Origin: Paractinoplanes polyasparticus
Lineage (GTDB): Bacteria; Actinomycetota; Actinomycetes; Mycobacteriales; Micromonosporaceae
Assembly: GCF_019710575.1 (NCBI RefSeq)
Contig: NZ_JAHWFK010000004.1
Location: 186,001 to 250,000 of the forward strand
Length of the DNA: 64,000 nucleotides
Direction of reading: 5' to 3'
Positions 33,867 to 43,704 of the stretch are shown piece after piece. The notes under the pieces were generated by a model, which worked only from the letters and a program-made list of their open reading frames with translations, was not told the origin of the DNA and ran no database searches. The number at the start of each line of letters is the position of its first letter. The first letter of the stretch is position 1. A program made the position numbers and the translations under genes.

Positions 33867-34841
33867 GTGGCAGTGACCATCAAGGAGGTCGCACGCGTGG
33901 CCGGGGTTTCGACGGCAACGGTGACCCGGGCGCTGTCCACCCCGGAGGTCGTCCGGCCGGACACCCGGGAGCGGGTCCGCGAGGTGGCGGCCAGCCTCGG
34001 CTACCACCCCAACCGGGCCGCGCGCGGGCTGATCACCGGGCGCACCGGCAACCTGGGCCTGCTCGTGCCCGACCTGGCCAACCCGTTCTTCCCCAGCATC
34101 GTCAAGGGCGTGCAGGCCCGCGCGCACGAGGCCGACCACGCCGTCTTCCTGGCCGACACCGACGAGGACGTGGCGGCCGAGGCCGGGCTCGTGCGCAAGC
34201 TGGCCAAGCAGGTCGACGGCATGGTGCTGTGCTCGCCCCGGATGGCCGAGCCGGAACTGCGCAAACTCTCCGCCGAGGTTCCCACGGTGCTGGTCTACCG
34301 GCGCATCCCCGGGGTTCCGTCCGTGACGGCCGAGTTCCTCGACGGCATGCGCCAGGCCGTCAATCATCTGGTCGCCCTGGGCCACAAAGAGATCGCGTAC
34401 GTGGCCGGGCCGCGCAGCTCGTGGGCCAACCGCGAGCGGGTCCGGTCACTGCGCGCGGTCACCCGGAAGGCCGGGGTGGAGCTCGCCGAGATGGGCAACG
34501 TGGCTCCCCAGTTCCACGGCGGCGTCTCCGTCGCCGATCGCGTGCTGGCCGCGAAGGTGACCGCTGTCATCGCTTACAACGACCTGGTCGCCCTCGGTCT
34601 GCTGCACCGGTTCGCGGCCCGCGGTGTCGCGGTTCCCGGCGACGTCAGCGTGCTCGGCTTCGACGACATCCCCCTGGCCGAGATGGTGCATCCCGCGCTC
34701 ACCACCGTTGCTCTACCGAAGGAGGAGGCCGGCCAGGCCGGTGTGGACCTCCTGCTGCGCTTGCTGGACGGCCACCAGGAGGTCCGGCGCGAACTACCGA
34801 CCCAACTCATGGTGCGGGGCTCCACCGGTCCCGCCCGCTGA
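33867..34841 (+). CDS. LacI-family transcriptional regulator
   Basis: 324 residues from GTG 33867 (GTG 33873 also possible). The LacI helix-turn-helix, IKEVARVAGVSTATVTRALSTPEVV with RERVREVAASLGYHPNRAARGL hinge, is followed by a periplasmic-binding-protein-like sensor domain (LGLLVPDLANPFFPSIVKG, VLGFDDIPLAEMVHPALTTV). It is the first gene of a + strand unit with four ABC transporter genes 14 nt downstream, so it likely senses the imported solute and represses the operon through a cre-like operator upstream. Confidence 0.93.
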   Translation: MAVTIKEVARVAGVSTATVTRALSTPEVVRPDTRERVREVAASLGYHPNRAARGLITGRTGNLGLLVPDLANPFFPSIVKGVQARAHEADHAVFLADTDEDVAAEAGLVRKLAKQVDGMVLCSPRMAEPELRKLSAEVPTVLVYRRIPGVPSVTAEFLDGMRQAVNHLVALGHKEIAYVAGPRSSWANRERVRSLRAVTRKAGVELAEMGNVAPQFHGGVSVADRVLAAKVTAVIAYNDLVALGLLHRFAARGVAVPGDVSVLGFDDIPLAEMVHPALTTVALPKEEAGQAGVDLLLRLLDGHQEVRRELPTQLMVRGSTGPAR

Positions 34842-34855
34842 CGAAGGGCAACCCC

Positions 34856-36058
34856 ATGGCACGTACGCGAATCGTCCTCCTCGCCGCCGCCACCCTGCTC
34901 CTCGCCGCCTGCGGCGCTCCCGACAGTCCGAACGGCAGCAGCGGCGCCACCGACGGGCCGGTGCCCGACAAGCCGGACAGCGCCGTCACCCTCAACATCC
35001 TCGACGTGGCCGGCAACCTCCAGCTGACGCAGGGCATGATCGACGACTTCGCGTCGAGGAACAAGGACCAGATCTCCAAGGTGACCTACTCCAAGGCCAC
35101 CGCCCCGGAACTGGTCGGCAAGGTCAAGGCGCAGCAGGCGGCCGACCGGGTCGACATCGACCTCGTGCTGACCGGCGTCGACGGCCTGGCCGCGGGCATC
35201 GACCAGGGGCTGTGGACACCGCTGCTGCCCACTCACGCCGCGCGGCTGCCCGGCATGAAGAACTACCTGCCCGGGGCGGCGGCCATGCAGAAGCTGGCCG
35301 GCGACCACGGCGTCACCGTCACGTACTACCCGTCCGGGCCGCTCATCGAGTACCTGCCCACCCTGCAGAACCCGCCGAAGACGGCCGAGGAGCTGCTGGC
35401 GTACGCGAAGGCCAACCCCGGCGCGGTGCAGTACGCCCGCCCGTCCAACTCCGGGCCCGGGCGAACCTTCCTCATGGGCCTGCCCTACCTGCTCGGCGAC
35501 AGCGATCCGAAGGACCCGGTCAACGGCTGGTCCAAGACGTGGGCCTACCTGGCCGAACTGAACAAGCACGTCACGCTCTACCCGTCCAGCACGTCCGAGA
35601 CGATGAAGAACCTGGCCAACGGCTCGGCGAAGGTCATCGTCACCACCACCGGCTGGGACATCAACCCGCGCGTGCTCGGCACCGTGCCCAAGGAGGCGAA
35701 GGTGGGCACGCTCGAGGGCTTCCACTGGGTCACCGACGCGCACTACGCGGTCATCCCGCGCGGGGTTCCGGTCGCCAAGCAGGCCGCCGTCCTCAATCTG
35801 CTGCAGGACATGCTGACCCCGCAGCAACAGGCCAAGGCGTACGACAAGGGCTACTTCTACCCCGGACCGGCCGTCAAGGACGTGACGCTCAGCATGGCCC
35901 CGGCCGAGAGCCAACAGGCGCTCAGTGAGTACGGCCGGTCCGAGTACGACCAGCTCATCGCGAGCAACCCGGTCGAGGTGCCGCTGGACGCCAAGGCGCT
36001 GGTGACCGCGTTCGACCGCTGGGACAGGGAGATCGGCGGCGCCAAGGTGAAGAAGTGA
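34856..36058 (+). CDS. ABC transporter solute-binding lipoprotein
   Basis: 400 residues. ATG 34856 starts a signal peptide with lipobox LLAAC (Cys 19), so the mature protein is lipid-anchored outside the membrane. The mature fold is a family-1-like binding protein (ITLNILDVAGNLQLTQGMIDDFASRN; WTPLLPTHAARLPGMKNYLP; GPGRTFLMGLPYLLGD; GFHWVTDAHYAVIPRGVPVAKQ). Together with a PotA-like ATPase and two PotB/PotC-like permeases this resembles the spermidine/putrescine, iron or 2-aminoethylphosphonate importers. The solute is unknown. It is part of the LacI-controlled operon. Confidence 0.87.
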   Translation: MARTRIVLLAAATLLLAACGAPDSPNGSSGATDGPVPDKPDSAVTLNILDVAGNLQLTQGMIDDFASRNKDQISKVTYSKATAPELVGKVKAQQAADRVDIDLVLTGVDGLAAGIDQGLWTPLLPTHAARLPGMKNYLPGAAAMQKLAGDHGVTVTYYPSGPLIEYLPTLQNPPKTAEELLAYAKANPGAVQYARPSNSGPGRTFLMGLPYLLGDSDPKDPVNGWSKTWAYLAELNKHVTLYPSSTSETMKNLANGSAKVIVTTTGWDINPRVLGTVPKEAKVGTLEGFHWVTDAHYAVIPRGVPVAKQAAVLNLLQDMLTPQQQAKAYDKGYFYPGPAVKDVTLSMAPAESQQALSEYGRSEYDQLIASNPVEVPLDAKALVTAFDRWDREIGGAKVKK

Positions 36059-37101
36059 CCGGCTTCGACGAGTTGCGCCTCGACGGCGTCCGGCGTCGCT
36101 TCGGCGCGCGGGACGCCCTGGCCGGGCTGAGCCTGACGATCCGGCGCGGCGAGTTCATCGCGCTGCTCGGCCCGTCCGGCTGCGGCAAGTCGACCGCGCT
36201 GAACTGCCTGGCCGGGCTGCTGCCGCTGTCCGAGGGCAGCATCTGGCAGGACGGGGCGCGGCTCGACACGCTTCCACCGGAGAAGCGCGGCTTCGGCATG
36301 GTGTTCCAGAGCTACGCGCTCTTCCCCCATCTGTCGGTACGCAAGAACATCGCGTTCGGGCTGCAGATGCGGCGGCTCCCCCGCGACGAGGTGCGCCGCC
36401 GCACCGAGGAAGCCATTTCCCTCGTACGGCTGGAGGAGCACGCCAAGAAACTGCCGGGCCAACTCTCCGGCGGGCAGCAGCAACGGGTGGCCATCGCCCG
36501 GGCCGTGGTGCTCGAACCGTCGCTGGTGCTGATGGACGAGCCCTTGTCCAATCTGGACGCCAAGTTGCGCCTCGAGATGCGGACCGAGATCCGCCGCCTG
36601 CACCAGACGCTCGGGCTCACGACGGTCTACGTGACCCACGACCAGGAGGAGGCGCTGTCGCTGGCCGACCGTCTCGTAGTGCTGCGGGACGGCCGGGTCG
36701 AGCAGATCGGCACCCCGGAGGACCTGCACGAGCGGCCGGCCAACCGGCACGTGGCCGACTTCATGGGCTATCGCAACCTGCTGCCGATGAAGGTGAAGGC
36801 GGTGCACGGCCCGGTCGTGGCCGTCGAAGGGTCGGGCCTGACCCTCGAAGGCACCCCGGTGGGCCAGGTCTCCCCCGGTGACGACGTGGTGGCCGGCATC
36901 CGCCCCGAAGACCTGCACCAGGGCGGCGACGGCGTGCCGGTCACTGTCGAGGTGGTCGAATACCAGGGCCGGGAGCTGGCCGTCGAAGCGCGCACACCGT
37001 CCGGTGTCGCGGTGCACCTGCGGGCGGCCACGCGGCCGGCGCCGGGCGACCAGATCACGGTGACGGCGGCGCCCTCGCGAGTGCTGGTGTTTCCGGCATG
37101 A
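36055..37101 (+). CDS. ABC transporter ATPase (PotA-like)
   Basis: 348 residues, start GTG 36055 overlapping the preceding stop by 4 nt. Walker A is GPSGCGKST, the Q-loop lies in [15 protein letters not shown], the signature is LSGGQQQR, Walker [15 protein letters not shown], and the switch histidine [16 protein letters not shown]-type regulatory domain occupies the last 110 residues, as in polyamine and iron importers. It energises the two membrane subunits encoded immediately downstream. Confidence 0.95.
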   Translation: MTGFDELRLDGVRRRFGARDALAGLSLTIRRGEFIALLGPSGCGKSTALNCLAGLLPLSEGSIWQDGARLDTLPPEKRGFGMVFQSYALFPHLSVRKNIAFGLQMRRLPRDEVRRRTEEAISLVRLEEHAKKLPGQLSGGQQQRVAIARAVVLEPSLVLMDEPLSNLDAKLRLEMRTEIRRLHQTLGLTTVYVTHDQEEALSLADRLVVLRDGRVEQIGTPEDLHERPANRHVADFMGYRNLLPMKVKAVHGPVVAVEGSGLTLEGTPVGQVSPGDDVVAGIRPEDLHQGGDGVPVTVEVVEYQGRELAVEARTPSGVAVHLRAATRPAPGDQITVTAAPSRVLVFPA

Positions 37102-37976
37102 CCCGGGTGGCGTTGCGGCACCGCCTGGCTGAACGCGGCGTCGACCGGCAACTGTGGTTGCTCGTACCGGGATTGGCGTGCGTGCTGGCTCTGTTCGTCT
37201 ATCCCTTCGCGTACGGAATCGGTCTGTCCTTCCAACCGGCCGAGGGTGGCGTCCTCGGCGCGTACCGCACGTTCTTCGCCGACGCCTACCAGCGCGACAC
37301 GATCGCCACCACGCTCGGCCTGTCGCTGCCCGCGGCGATCCTCAACGTGGCCGCGTCGGTGCCGATCGCCTACCGGATGCGCGGCCGGTTCCGCGGCAAA
37401 CGCCTGCTGACCACGATCCTCGTCGTGCCGATCACCCTGGGCACCGTGCTCACGGCCGAGGGCCTGCTCAACTATCTGGGCCCGGCCGGCTGGTTCAACC
37501 GCACGCTGATGGCACTGCATGTCATCGACGAACCGGTGCGCCTCACGAACAACTACTGGGGTGTCTTCTTCTCCCTCGTCATCACCGGCTTCCCGTTCGC
37601 GTTCCTGCTGATCCTGTCGTACCTGTCCGGCATCGACCCGACGCTGGAACGGGCGGCCGCCACGCTCGGGGCCGGCCGCCGCCAGCGCTTCCAGCGCATC
37701 ACTCTGCCGCTGCTGGCGCCCGGCCTGGCCACCACGTTCTGCCTCACGTTCGTGCTGGCGTTCAGCGTGTTCCCGTCGGCGGTGCTGGTCGGCGACCCGG
37801 CCGGCACCACCCGCGTCATCTCGATCGCGGCCTACCACGCGGCGTACGAGGTCTACGACTATCCGCTGGGCAGCGCCATCGCCGTCGTCATGGGCGTCGT
37901 CGAACTGCTGGTGGTGGCCGTGGTGCTCGGGCTGCGTTCCCTGCTCTACACCGGCTCGACGGGAGGCAAGGGATGA
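37098..37976 (+). CDS. ABC transporter permease (PotB-like)
   Basis: 292 residues with ATG overlapping the ATPase stop (ATGA). Six hydrophobic segments follow a short N-terminus, and the cytoplasmic EAA-type loop reads ERAAATLGAGRRQRFQRITLPLLAPG, which contacts the ATPase. The size and order with its partner match binding-protein-dependent importers for polyamines, iron or phosphonates. It overlaps the next permease start by 4 nt, so the stoichiometry is translationally coupled. Confidence 0.93.
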   Translation: MTRVALRHRLAERGVDRQLWLLVPGLACVLALFVYPFAYGIGLSFQPAEGGVLGAYRTFFADAYQRDTIATTLGLSLPAAILNVAASVPIAYRMRGRFRGKRLLTTILVVPITLGTVLTAEGLLNYLGPAGWFNRTLMALHVIDEPVRLTNNYWGVFFSLVITGFPFAFLLILSYLSGIDPTLERAAATLGAGRRQRFQRITLPLLAPGLATTFCLTFVLAFSVFPSAVLVGDPAGTTRVISIAAYHAAYEVYDYPLGSAIAVVMGVVELLVVAVVLGLRSLLYTGSTGGKG

Positions 37977-38842
37977 CCCTGGTATCGGAGAAGCCCACGT
38001 CCGCGCCGGCACGCCGCCGTCTGGTCGCCTCCCCCGGGTCGTGGCTCATCTGGGGCGCGGTGGCGTTCTTCCTCGTCAACCTGGCCGGCCTCATCGCCGC
38101 GGTGGTCGTCAACTCGTTCGGCAGCCGCTGGTTCGACACGTGGCTGCCGTCGGGCTGGACGACCGAGTGGTACGCCACCGCCTGGACCGAGTTCGGCCTG
38201 CTGAACGTGATGGTGGTGACCCTGGAGGTCGCCCTCCTCGTGGTCGGCATCTCGGTGCTGGTCGGCGTCCCCGCCTCGTACGTCCTGGCCCGCCGCTCCT
38301 TCCCCGGCCGCCGCCTCGTCTATCTGCTGTTCCTGCTCCCGATCCTGATGCCCCCCATCACCTACGGCATCCCGCTGGCCACGGTCCTCTACAAGTACGG
38401 CTTCGCCGGCCACCTGACCGGCGTCGTGCTGGCCAACCTGGTCCCCTCCATCCCGTTCGTGATCCTGACGATGACCCCGTTCATCGAACAGATAGACCCC
38501 GCCATCGAACGTGCCGCCCGCATGTGCGGCGCGAAGACCTGGCAGATCTTCCTCAGAATCCTGGCCCCGCTGCTGGTCCCCGGCATCCTGGCCGCCTCGA
38601 TCCTGGTCCTGGTCCGCACAGTGGGCATGTTCGAGCTGACCTTCCTCGCTGCCGGCCCCGACTCCCAGACCCTGGTGGTAGCCCTCTACTACTCGATGTC
38701 AGCGGCCGGAATCCGAGCCCAGCAGTCAGTCGACGCCATGGCCGTCCTCTACACGTCGTCCATGCTGGTCCTGCTGGTGACAGCGCTGCGCTTCGTCAAC
38801 CCCACCCAGCTGGTGGCCCGGGTCAAGGAAGACCCGGACTGA
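37973..38842 (+). CDS. ABC transporter permease (PotC-like)
   Basis: 289 residues from ATG 37973 overlapping the first permease (ATGA). The EAA loop ERAARMCGAKTWQIFLRILAPLLVPG is clear, with six predicted helices. It is the last gene of the LacI-controlled transporter operon; no degradative enzyme follows, so catabolism must be encoded elsewhere or the solute is used directly. Confidence 0.93.
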   Translation: MTLVSEKPTSAPARRRLVASPGSWLIWGAVAFFLVNLAGLIAAVVVNSFGSRWFDTWLPSGWTTEWYATAWTEFGLLNVMVVTLEVALLVVGISVLVGVPASYVLARRSFPGRRLVYLLFLLPILMPPITYGIPLATVLYKYGFAGHLTGVVLANLVPSIPFVILTMTPFIEQIDPAIERAARMCGAKTWQIFLRILAPLLVPGILAASILVLVRTVGMFELTFLAAGPDSQTLVVALYYSMSAAGIRAQQSVDAMAVLYTSSMLVLLVTALRFVNPTQLVARVKEDPD

Positions 38843-38854
38843 CATCATCGGACG

Positions 38855-39253
38855 ATGACCTCTTACGTTTCCCACACCACCATCGATTGCGCCGACGCGT
38901 TCACGCTGTCGCGGTGGTGGCAGTCGGTTCTCGATTATCGAGAGGACGCCGACGATCCGAACGAGCCCGGGCACGAGGAATGCCTGATCATGTCGGCCGA
39001 CGGGCGGCACCGGCTGCTGTTCATCGAGGTGCCGGACGTGAAGCAGGTCAAGAACCGGATCCACCTCGACCTGCGCCCGGCCGAGGGCACCCGCGACGAG
39101 GAGCTGGGGCGGCTCACCGAGCACGGCGCGACCGTCGTCTCCGACCTGCGGAAGCCGGACGGGACGGGGTGGGTCGTGCTGGCCGACCCCGAGGGCAACG
39201 AGTTCTGCATCCTGCGCAGCGAAGCCGAAGTCGCCGCCTCACGTCGCCCGTAG
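38855..39253 (+). CDS. VOC (glyoxalase/bleomycin-resistance-like) family protein
   Basis: 132 residues from ATG 38855, 12 nt after the permease stop. The beta-alpha-beta-beta-beta fold shows as SHTTIDCADAFTLSRWWQSVLDY and, in the second half, NRIHLDLRPAEG...GWVVLADPEGNEFCIL; the His and Glu (H8, H66, E123 region) are candidate metal ligands of the Glyoxalase_6 type. The enzymatic reaction cannot be read from sequence. Co-transcription with the transporter is possible but not certain. Confidence 0.88.
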   Translation: MTSYVSHTTIDCADAFTLSRWWQSVLDYREDADDPNEPGHEECLIMSADGRHRLLFIEVPDVKQVKNRIHLDLRPAEGTRDEELGRLTEHGATVVSDLRKPDGTGWVVLADPEGNEFCILRSEAEVAASRRP

Positions 39254-39325
39254 GCCCCCGAACCGAGCAGAAAAGTCGATGTTAGGCTCCCTCGCCTCCG
39301 CCCCGGAGGCATCGGGGAGATTCAC

Positions 39326-41929
39326 ATGCATCGCACCGTACGGGCGCTACTGTCGGCGGCCGTGGCCGCCCTCAGCACCACCACTGTCCTCATCGGAGTA
39401 TCGGCGGGTCCGGCCCACGCCGAGAACTACGGCAGCCTTCCGCTGACCGCCTGGGCCTACACCGACAAGGCGCAACCCTCCACGCCGAAGCCGGCGCCGC
39501 AGGGCGACTTCCTCATCGGCAGCAGCAAGGACGCCGGCGGCCTCCAGCACACCGGGCGGGCCTACTTCACCTTCGACCTGACCGAACTCAAGGGCCAGGT
39601 GTTGCACCGGCTCACCTTCTACACCACCGAGCGGACCGTCGACGACTGTTCGCAGGTCGCCCCCATCGAGGTATGGCGGACGAGGCCGGTCACCTCGACC
39701 ACGACCTGGCGGAACCCGCCCAAGGAACTGGAACTGCTCGACGAGCGTTCCTACGGCAGCGGCGTCATCTGCCCGGGCGCGTACCTGGGGGTCGACGTGA
39801 TTCCGGCCGTGCAGGCGGCCTTCGGCCGCGGCGAGAAGACCCTCACCCTGGGGGTACGGATCAGGGCCGGCAGCGAGGGCGACGTCCGCACCGGCCGGAC
39901 GATGAGCCCGCCCCGGCTGAGCTACGCCAGCAACCACGCGCCCCGGGTGAGCGGTCTGAAGCTGAAGTATCCGGACGCGGGCTGCGGCACGCTCGAGAAG
40001 CACCCGTCGGCCGGCTCGTGGATGCAGGTGCAGGCGACCGTCACCGACGCCGACCCCGCCGACCATCCGCAGATCACGTACGCGTACTGGCCGGTCGATC
40101 ACCCCGACCAGCGCCGGGAGTCGTCCTCGCCGAGCCTCGGCCTGACCGGGTTCGACGAAGGCACTGTCATCGCCTGGACGGCGCGCGGCGACGACCACGA
40201 CGACGCCGGCGCGTGGGGCCGGACCTGTTACTTCACCGTCGACACCACCGCACCGGCGACCACACCGACCATCTCCTCGAAGCAGTATCCGAGCGCGGAC
40301 CATCCCGGCACCGGCGGTCCGGGCGTGCCGGGGACCTTCGTGTTCGACGCCGGTGGAGACACCGAGATCGTCGGCTTCGACTGGGACGAGATGGACGGCG
40401 GACTCGTCGAGCGGGTGACCGCCAACCGTCGCGGCGGCCGGGCGAAGGTCACCATCACCCCTACCCGCTGGGGCAGCGGACGACTGGAGGTCGCCGCTCG
40501 TGACGCGGCCGGCAACCGGGGACCGTGGATCCAATACCGCTACCAGGTGCGCAACTCCTCGCCGTCCGCGATCTTCGATGTGAAGGGCGTCGGGCTCACC
40601 AGCCACATCACGCTCCTGTCGCGCCTGCCCGAGACAACGGCATTCGGGTACGCCGTGGACGGCGCGCCGGAGAAGCGGCTGCCGGCGGTTGACGGCCGGG
40701 CCGAGGACGACGTCGTGTTCACCAGCGTCGGCACCCGGACCGTGGTGTCCCGGGCGTACGCGGGCAACAAACTCCTCGGTTCGGAGAGCATCCAGGTCTC
40801 GGTCACCGACGCCCCGCGGATCACGTCGGCCGAGTTCGACTGGAACAAGGATCCGGTCGAAGGCGAACCCGGATCGTTCACCTTCGCACCGGGCACGACC
40901 GATGTCGTCTTCTATCTGTACTCGATCGGCGGAGGCGAGGAGCAGAGCATCACCGCCGGCAGCGACGGCCGGGCCGTTCTGAATTGGACACCGGATCGCA
41001 GCGGCTCGTTCTCGATCACCGTGAACTCGGTCGACGGATCCGGCCGCCGGTCGCAGCCCGCCGGCACCTCGTTCACGGTCGTCGCGCTGCGTCCCGATGT
41101 CAGCGTGTACTCCCAGGGCGCCCGCATCGGTGACCCGATCGGGGTGTCGGTCTGGTCGTACCTGCCTGACACGGTGGCCATCGTGCACAGCTTCGACGGC
41201 GGCCCGCAGATCACGTCCGACGGCAAGTCCGCGTACTTCGAGGTGGTGGCCGCCCACGCCGGCGACAGCGTGCTGACCGTGTGGGCCAAGCGGGCCGACG
41301 GTTCGCTGTCGCCGCCCGTCGAGGAGGTCGTCCACATCGACACGGCCCCGAAGGTGTCTTCCCGGGGCCCGTTCGGTGAGGACGCGGTGATGCAGCGGCC
41401 GGTGTCGTTCACCTTCACCGCGGCCCAGGAGGGCGCGACCACGTTCCGGTACACGGTTGAGAACGGCCCCGAGCAGACGGTTCCGGTCGGTGCCGACGGC
41501 ATGACGACCGTCTCGTACGACGTTCCGGACGGCACGAACTGGTTCACGGTCGTCGTGTCGAGTCTGACCGCCGACGGCACGGCCTCGGACACCAACACCT
41601 TCGGGGTGCAGGCGCGCGACCCGGGCGTCGAGGTTTACAGCCCATGGCCGGCCGAACCGCCGGGTCAGGGCGGTGCCGGCATCGCGGGCCAGTTCGGGTT
41701 CTCGGCCTGGGACCTGACCGAGGTGACCACCAAATTCGTGTGGCGCGTCAACGACGGGCCGGAACAAGAGGTCGCGTACGACCCGTGGGCGTGGGAGACC
41801 GTGGCCTCCTACACACCCGACCGGGCCGGCGAGAACACCCTGTACGTGCAACGCGAGTTCACCGACGGCTCCCGGTCTCCGCTGAAGACCATGCCGTTCA
41901 CGGTGGGCGACGAGGTGGCCCGACGCTGA
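39326..41929 (+). CDS. Large secreted protein, DNRLRE domain plus tandem Ig-like modules
   Basis: 867 residues with a Sec signal peptide ending at AHA (about residue 32). Residues 36-205 match the DNRLRE/CBM96-like beta-sandwich (AYFTFDLTELKGQVLHRLTFYT; TTTWRNPPKELELLDERS; LGVDVIPAVQAAFGRG). The rest consists of about six beta-rich repeats of roughly 90 residues, each with a D-N/DGGP.Q or ENGPEQ turn (for example FSWRVNDGPEQEV, RYTVENGPEQTV, AVDGAPEKRL). No catalytic domain is visible. It is probably a cell-surface or polysaccharide-binding protein. A strong terminator follows. Confidence 0.85.
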   Translation: MHRTVRALLSAAVAALSTTTVLIGVSAGPAHAENYGSLPLTAWAYTDKAQPSTPKPAPQGDFLIGSSKDAGGLQHTGRAYFTFDLTELKGQVLHRLTFYTTERTVDDCSQVAPIEVWRTRPVTSTTTWRNPPKELELLDERSYGSGVICPGAYLGVDVIPAVQAAFGRGEKTLTLGVRIRAGSEGDVRTGRTMSPPRLSYASNHAPRVSGLKLKYPDAGCGTLEKHPSAGSWMQVQATVTDADPADHPQITYAYWPVDHPDQRRESSSPSLGLTGFDEGTVIAWTARGDDHDDAGAWGRTCYFTVDTTAPATTPTISSKQYPSADHPGTGGPGVPGTFVFDAGGDTEIVGFDWDEMDGGLVERVTANRRGGRAKVTITPTRWGSGRLEVAARDAAGNRGPWIQYRYQVRNSSPSAIFDVKGVGLTSHITLLSRLPETTAFGYAVDGAPEKRLPAVDGRAEDDVVFTSVGTRTVVSRAYAGNKLLGSESIQVSVTDAPRITSAEFDWNKDPVEGEPGSFTFAPGTTDVVFYLYSIGGGEEQSITAGSDGRAVLNWTPDRSGSFSITVNSVDGSGRRSQPAGTSFTVVALRPDVSVYSQGARIGDPIGVSVWSYLPDTVAIVHSFDGGPQITSDGKSAYFEVVAAHAGDSVLTVWAKRADGSLSPPVEEVVHIDTAPKVSSRGPFGEDAVMQRPVSFTFTAAQEGATTFRYTVENGPEQTVPVGADGMTTVSYDVPDGTNWFTVVVSSLTADGTASDTNTFGVQARDPGVEVYSPWPAEPPGQGGAGIAGQFGFSAWDLTEVTTKFVWRVNDGPEQEVAYDPWAWETVASYTPDRAGENTLYVQREFTDGSRSPLKTMPFTVGDEVARR

Positions 41930-41936
41930 CCGCCCG

Positions 41937-41968
41937 GTGGTGCGGCCCGATCCGCCGGGCCGCACCAC
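41937..41968 (+). terminator. Perfect 13-bp stem terminator
   Basis: GTGGTGCGGCCCG (41937-41949) and CGGGCCGCACCAC (41956-41968) pair perfectly with a 6-nt loop, starting 7 nt after the stop codon of the large secreted protein. No long U-tract follows. Confidence 0.85.
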
Positions 41969-42280
41969 ACCGGCCCGGCGGCCACCCACCGCCCTGCGAC
42001 CTCTGCCCGATCGGGCACGTTCGGCTGACTACGCACGGCTTCGAAACAGGGCCTCAAGGCCGCACCGTCCCCCTTGGCGATGCTGACGCAGACGGCCGTT
42101 CACCAGGCCATACTGCTCCCGAGCAGGCCGTACGAATCCGCGCGAACACCAGCGCTCGAGTTGCGCCCGCTCCCAAGGTGACGCACAGTGAAGGTCACGG
42201 TCGGACTTGCGTCGATTGAATGACCGGGGTCTATGTTGGGGATTGTTACGTCTTGTCCCTCTCCCCGGAGGAATCCCCCA
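41969..42280. other. Intergenic, upstream of the GH16 gene
   Basis: Nothing coding. It should hold the glucanase promoter; the AT-richer segment at 42208-42250 is the most likely promoter position, and GGAGGAAT at 42267-42274 is the ribosome site of the GH16 gene. Confidence 0.4.
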
Positions 42281-43108
42281 ATGCGTAAGTCAAGGTTCGT
42301 CATCGCGGCCACGGCCCTCACCGTCACCTTGAGCGCAGGCCTGGCGGTCGGCTCCCGTAGCGACACCGCCGAGGCCGCGGTCGTCTGGAACGAAGACTTC
42401 AACGGCCCCGCCGGCAGCGGCGTCGACACATCGAAGTGGAACTTCGACACCGGCGGCAGCGGCTGGGGCAACCAGGAGCTGCAGTACTACACCGACGGCA
42501 CGGGCAACGTCGCCCAGGACGGCGCGGGCAACCTGGTCATCACGGCCCGCAAAGGCAGCGGTGGCCACAACGACTGCTGGAACGGCGCCTGCCAGTTCAC
42601 CTCGGGCCGGATCCAGACCTCCGGCAAGTTCACCCAGCAGTACGGACGGGTCGAGGCGCGGATCAAGGTGCCCGACGGCTCCGGCCTCTGGCCCGCCTTC
42701 TGGATGCTGGGCGGCGGCAACTGGCCCACCGACGGCGAGATCGACATCATGGAGGTCGTCGGCCGCGAGCCCAACCAGCTGTTCGGCACCCTGCACGGCC
42801 CCGGCTACTCGGGCGGCGAGTCCTACGGCAACCAGATCGTCTCCGGCACCCCGTGGCACCAGGACTTCCACACGTACGCCGTGGACTGGTCACCGAACCT
42901 GATCGTCTGGACCGTGGACGGCAACGAGTTCTTCCGCGCCACCCCGGAATCGCTACGAGCCGCCAAGGGCAACGTCGACTGGGTGTTCGAACACTCCTTC
43001 TTCATCATTCTCAACCTGGCTGTAGGCGGTAACTTCGGCCAGGGCAACCCGGCCGGCCTCCCCGACGAGAGCCGCATGCTGATCGACTACGTACACGTGA
43101 GCGCCTAG
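42281..43108 (+). CDS. Secreted GH16 glucanase (laminarinase-like)
   Basis: 275 residues from ATG 42281 with GGAGGAAT. The signal peptide ends near residue 32. The single GH16 domain has the beta-bulge catalytic motif GEIDIMEVVG, with E153 the nucleophile and E158 the acid/base. FAFWMLGG-type substrate strands and WGNQELQYYTD are typical of beta-1,3-glucanases and laminarinases. It hydrolyses beta-1,3(1,4)-glucans outside the cell, for example fungal or algal wall material. No carbohydrate-binding module is attached. Confidence 0.95.
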   Translation: MRKSRFVIAATALTVTLSAGLAVGSRSDTAEAAVVWNEDFNGPAGSGVDTSKWNFDTGGSGWGNQELQYYTDGTGNVAQDGAGNLVITARKGSGGHNDCWNGACQFTSGRIQTSGKFTQQYGRVEARIKVPDGSGLWPAFWMLGGGNWPTDGEIDIMEVVGREPNQLFGTLHGPGYSGGESYGNQIVSGTPWHQDFHTYAVDWSPNLIVWTVDGNEFFRATPESLRAAKGNVDWVFEHSFFIILNLAVGGNFGQGNPAGLPDESRMLIDYVHVSA

Positions 43109-43221
43109 CTCGGCCCCTTCGCAGGCGATCGGCCAACGCCGGTCCGGTGACAACCCTCCCGGGGCCATGCCGCAGCCGATCCCTGCGGAGCGTCCCCAGC
43201 TACGGGGCCGGGCGCAGGCCC

Positions 43222-43704
43222 CTAAATCGGCGTTGAGCCAGGATCAGTCATGGTCGGACTATCGCTGGGCAAGAGTTCCCGGTCGGCGCAAGCGGCCAGA
43301 TCCGGACAGCCGAAGTACACCTTCGCGACCCCGGGCAAATCAAGCAGCCCTTCAGCAAAGCCGCCGTTCTCCAGCGCTTCATGGGCAGCATCATCTTTGA
43401 CAGTCACCGAGTACCAGCTCGGAAACGGCGTCCCGAAGTTCTCCAGGTAGAACTCGGTGTCATCCCAAATCTGGTCCTGGAACTCAGTGTGAATGCTCAG
43501 ATACTCCACATCGACGACCCCGGCCGCCCCCTGGATCTGAGGCCCGATCACGTTCAACTGCTTCGCCGTAGCGGAGGCCGCCGCAACCACAACAATGCTG
43601 GGCCCCCGCTCCGGCTCATCGGGCGCAAACACCCGATATCCACCCCACCCGAGTGCGCCCACCACAAGAACCAAGACCATCAATCGCCGCACGACGCGAA
43701 ACAC
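43222..43704 (-). CDS. Membrane-anchored protein resembling the FtsX extracellular domain
   Basis: 160 residues; GTG 43704 is the longest start, ATG 43680 also possible. One N-terminal transmembrane helix (LMVLVLVVGALGWGGYRVF) is followed by an exported domain whose VVVAAASATAKQLNVIGPQIQGAAGVVDVEYLS, FYLENFG, PSWYSVTVKDDAAHEALE and GVAKVYFGCPD segments resemble the extracellular domain of FtsX-like permeases without the permease part. It may bind a cell-wall hydrolase or act as a decoy regulator. Single gene, function unproved. Confidence 0.6.
   Translation of the reverse strand: MFRVVRRLMVLVLVVGALGWGGYRVFAPDEPERGPSIVVVAAASATAKQLNVIGPQIQGAAGVVDVEYLSIHTEFQDQIWDDTEFYLENFGTPFPSWYSVTVKDDAAHEALENGGFAEGLLDLPGVAKVYFGCPDLAACADRELLPSDSPTMTDPGSTPI

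Noticed and set aside
31412..36058. 1548-codon plus-strand open frame
   Set aside because: Only the last 400 codons (from 34856) are a real binding protein; the rest is antisense to the membrane protein and flavoprotein genes or out of frame with the LacI gene.
39347..41989. 880-codon minus-strand frame opposite the large secreted protein
   Set aside because: Arg/Gly/Val-rich, no signal or motif; the plus strand has a signal peptide and a family domain.
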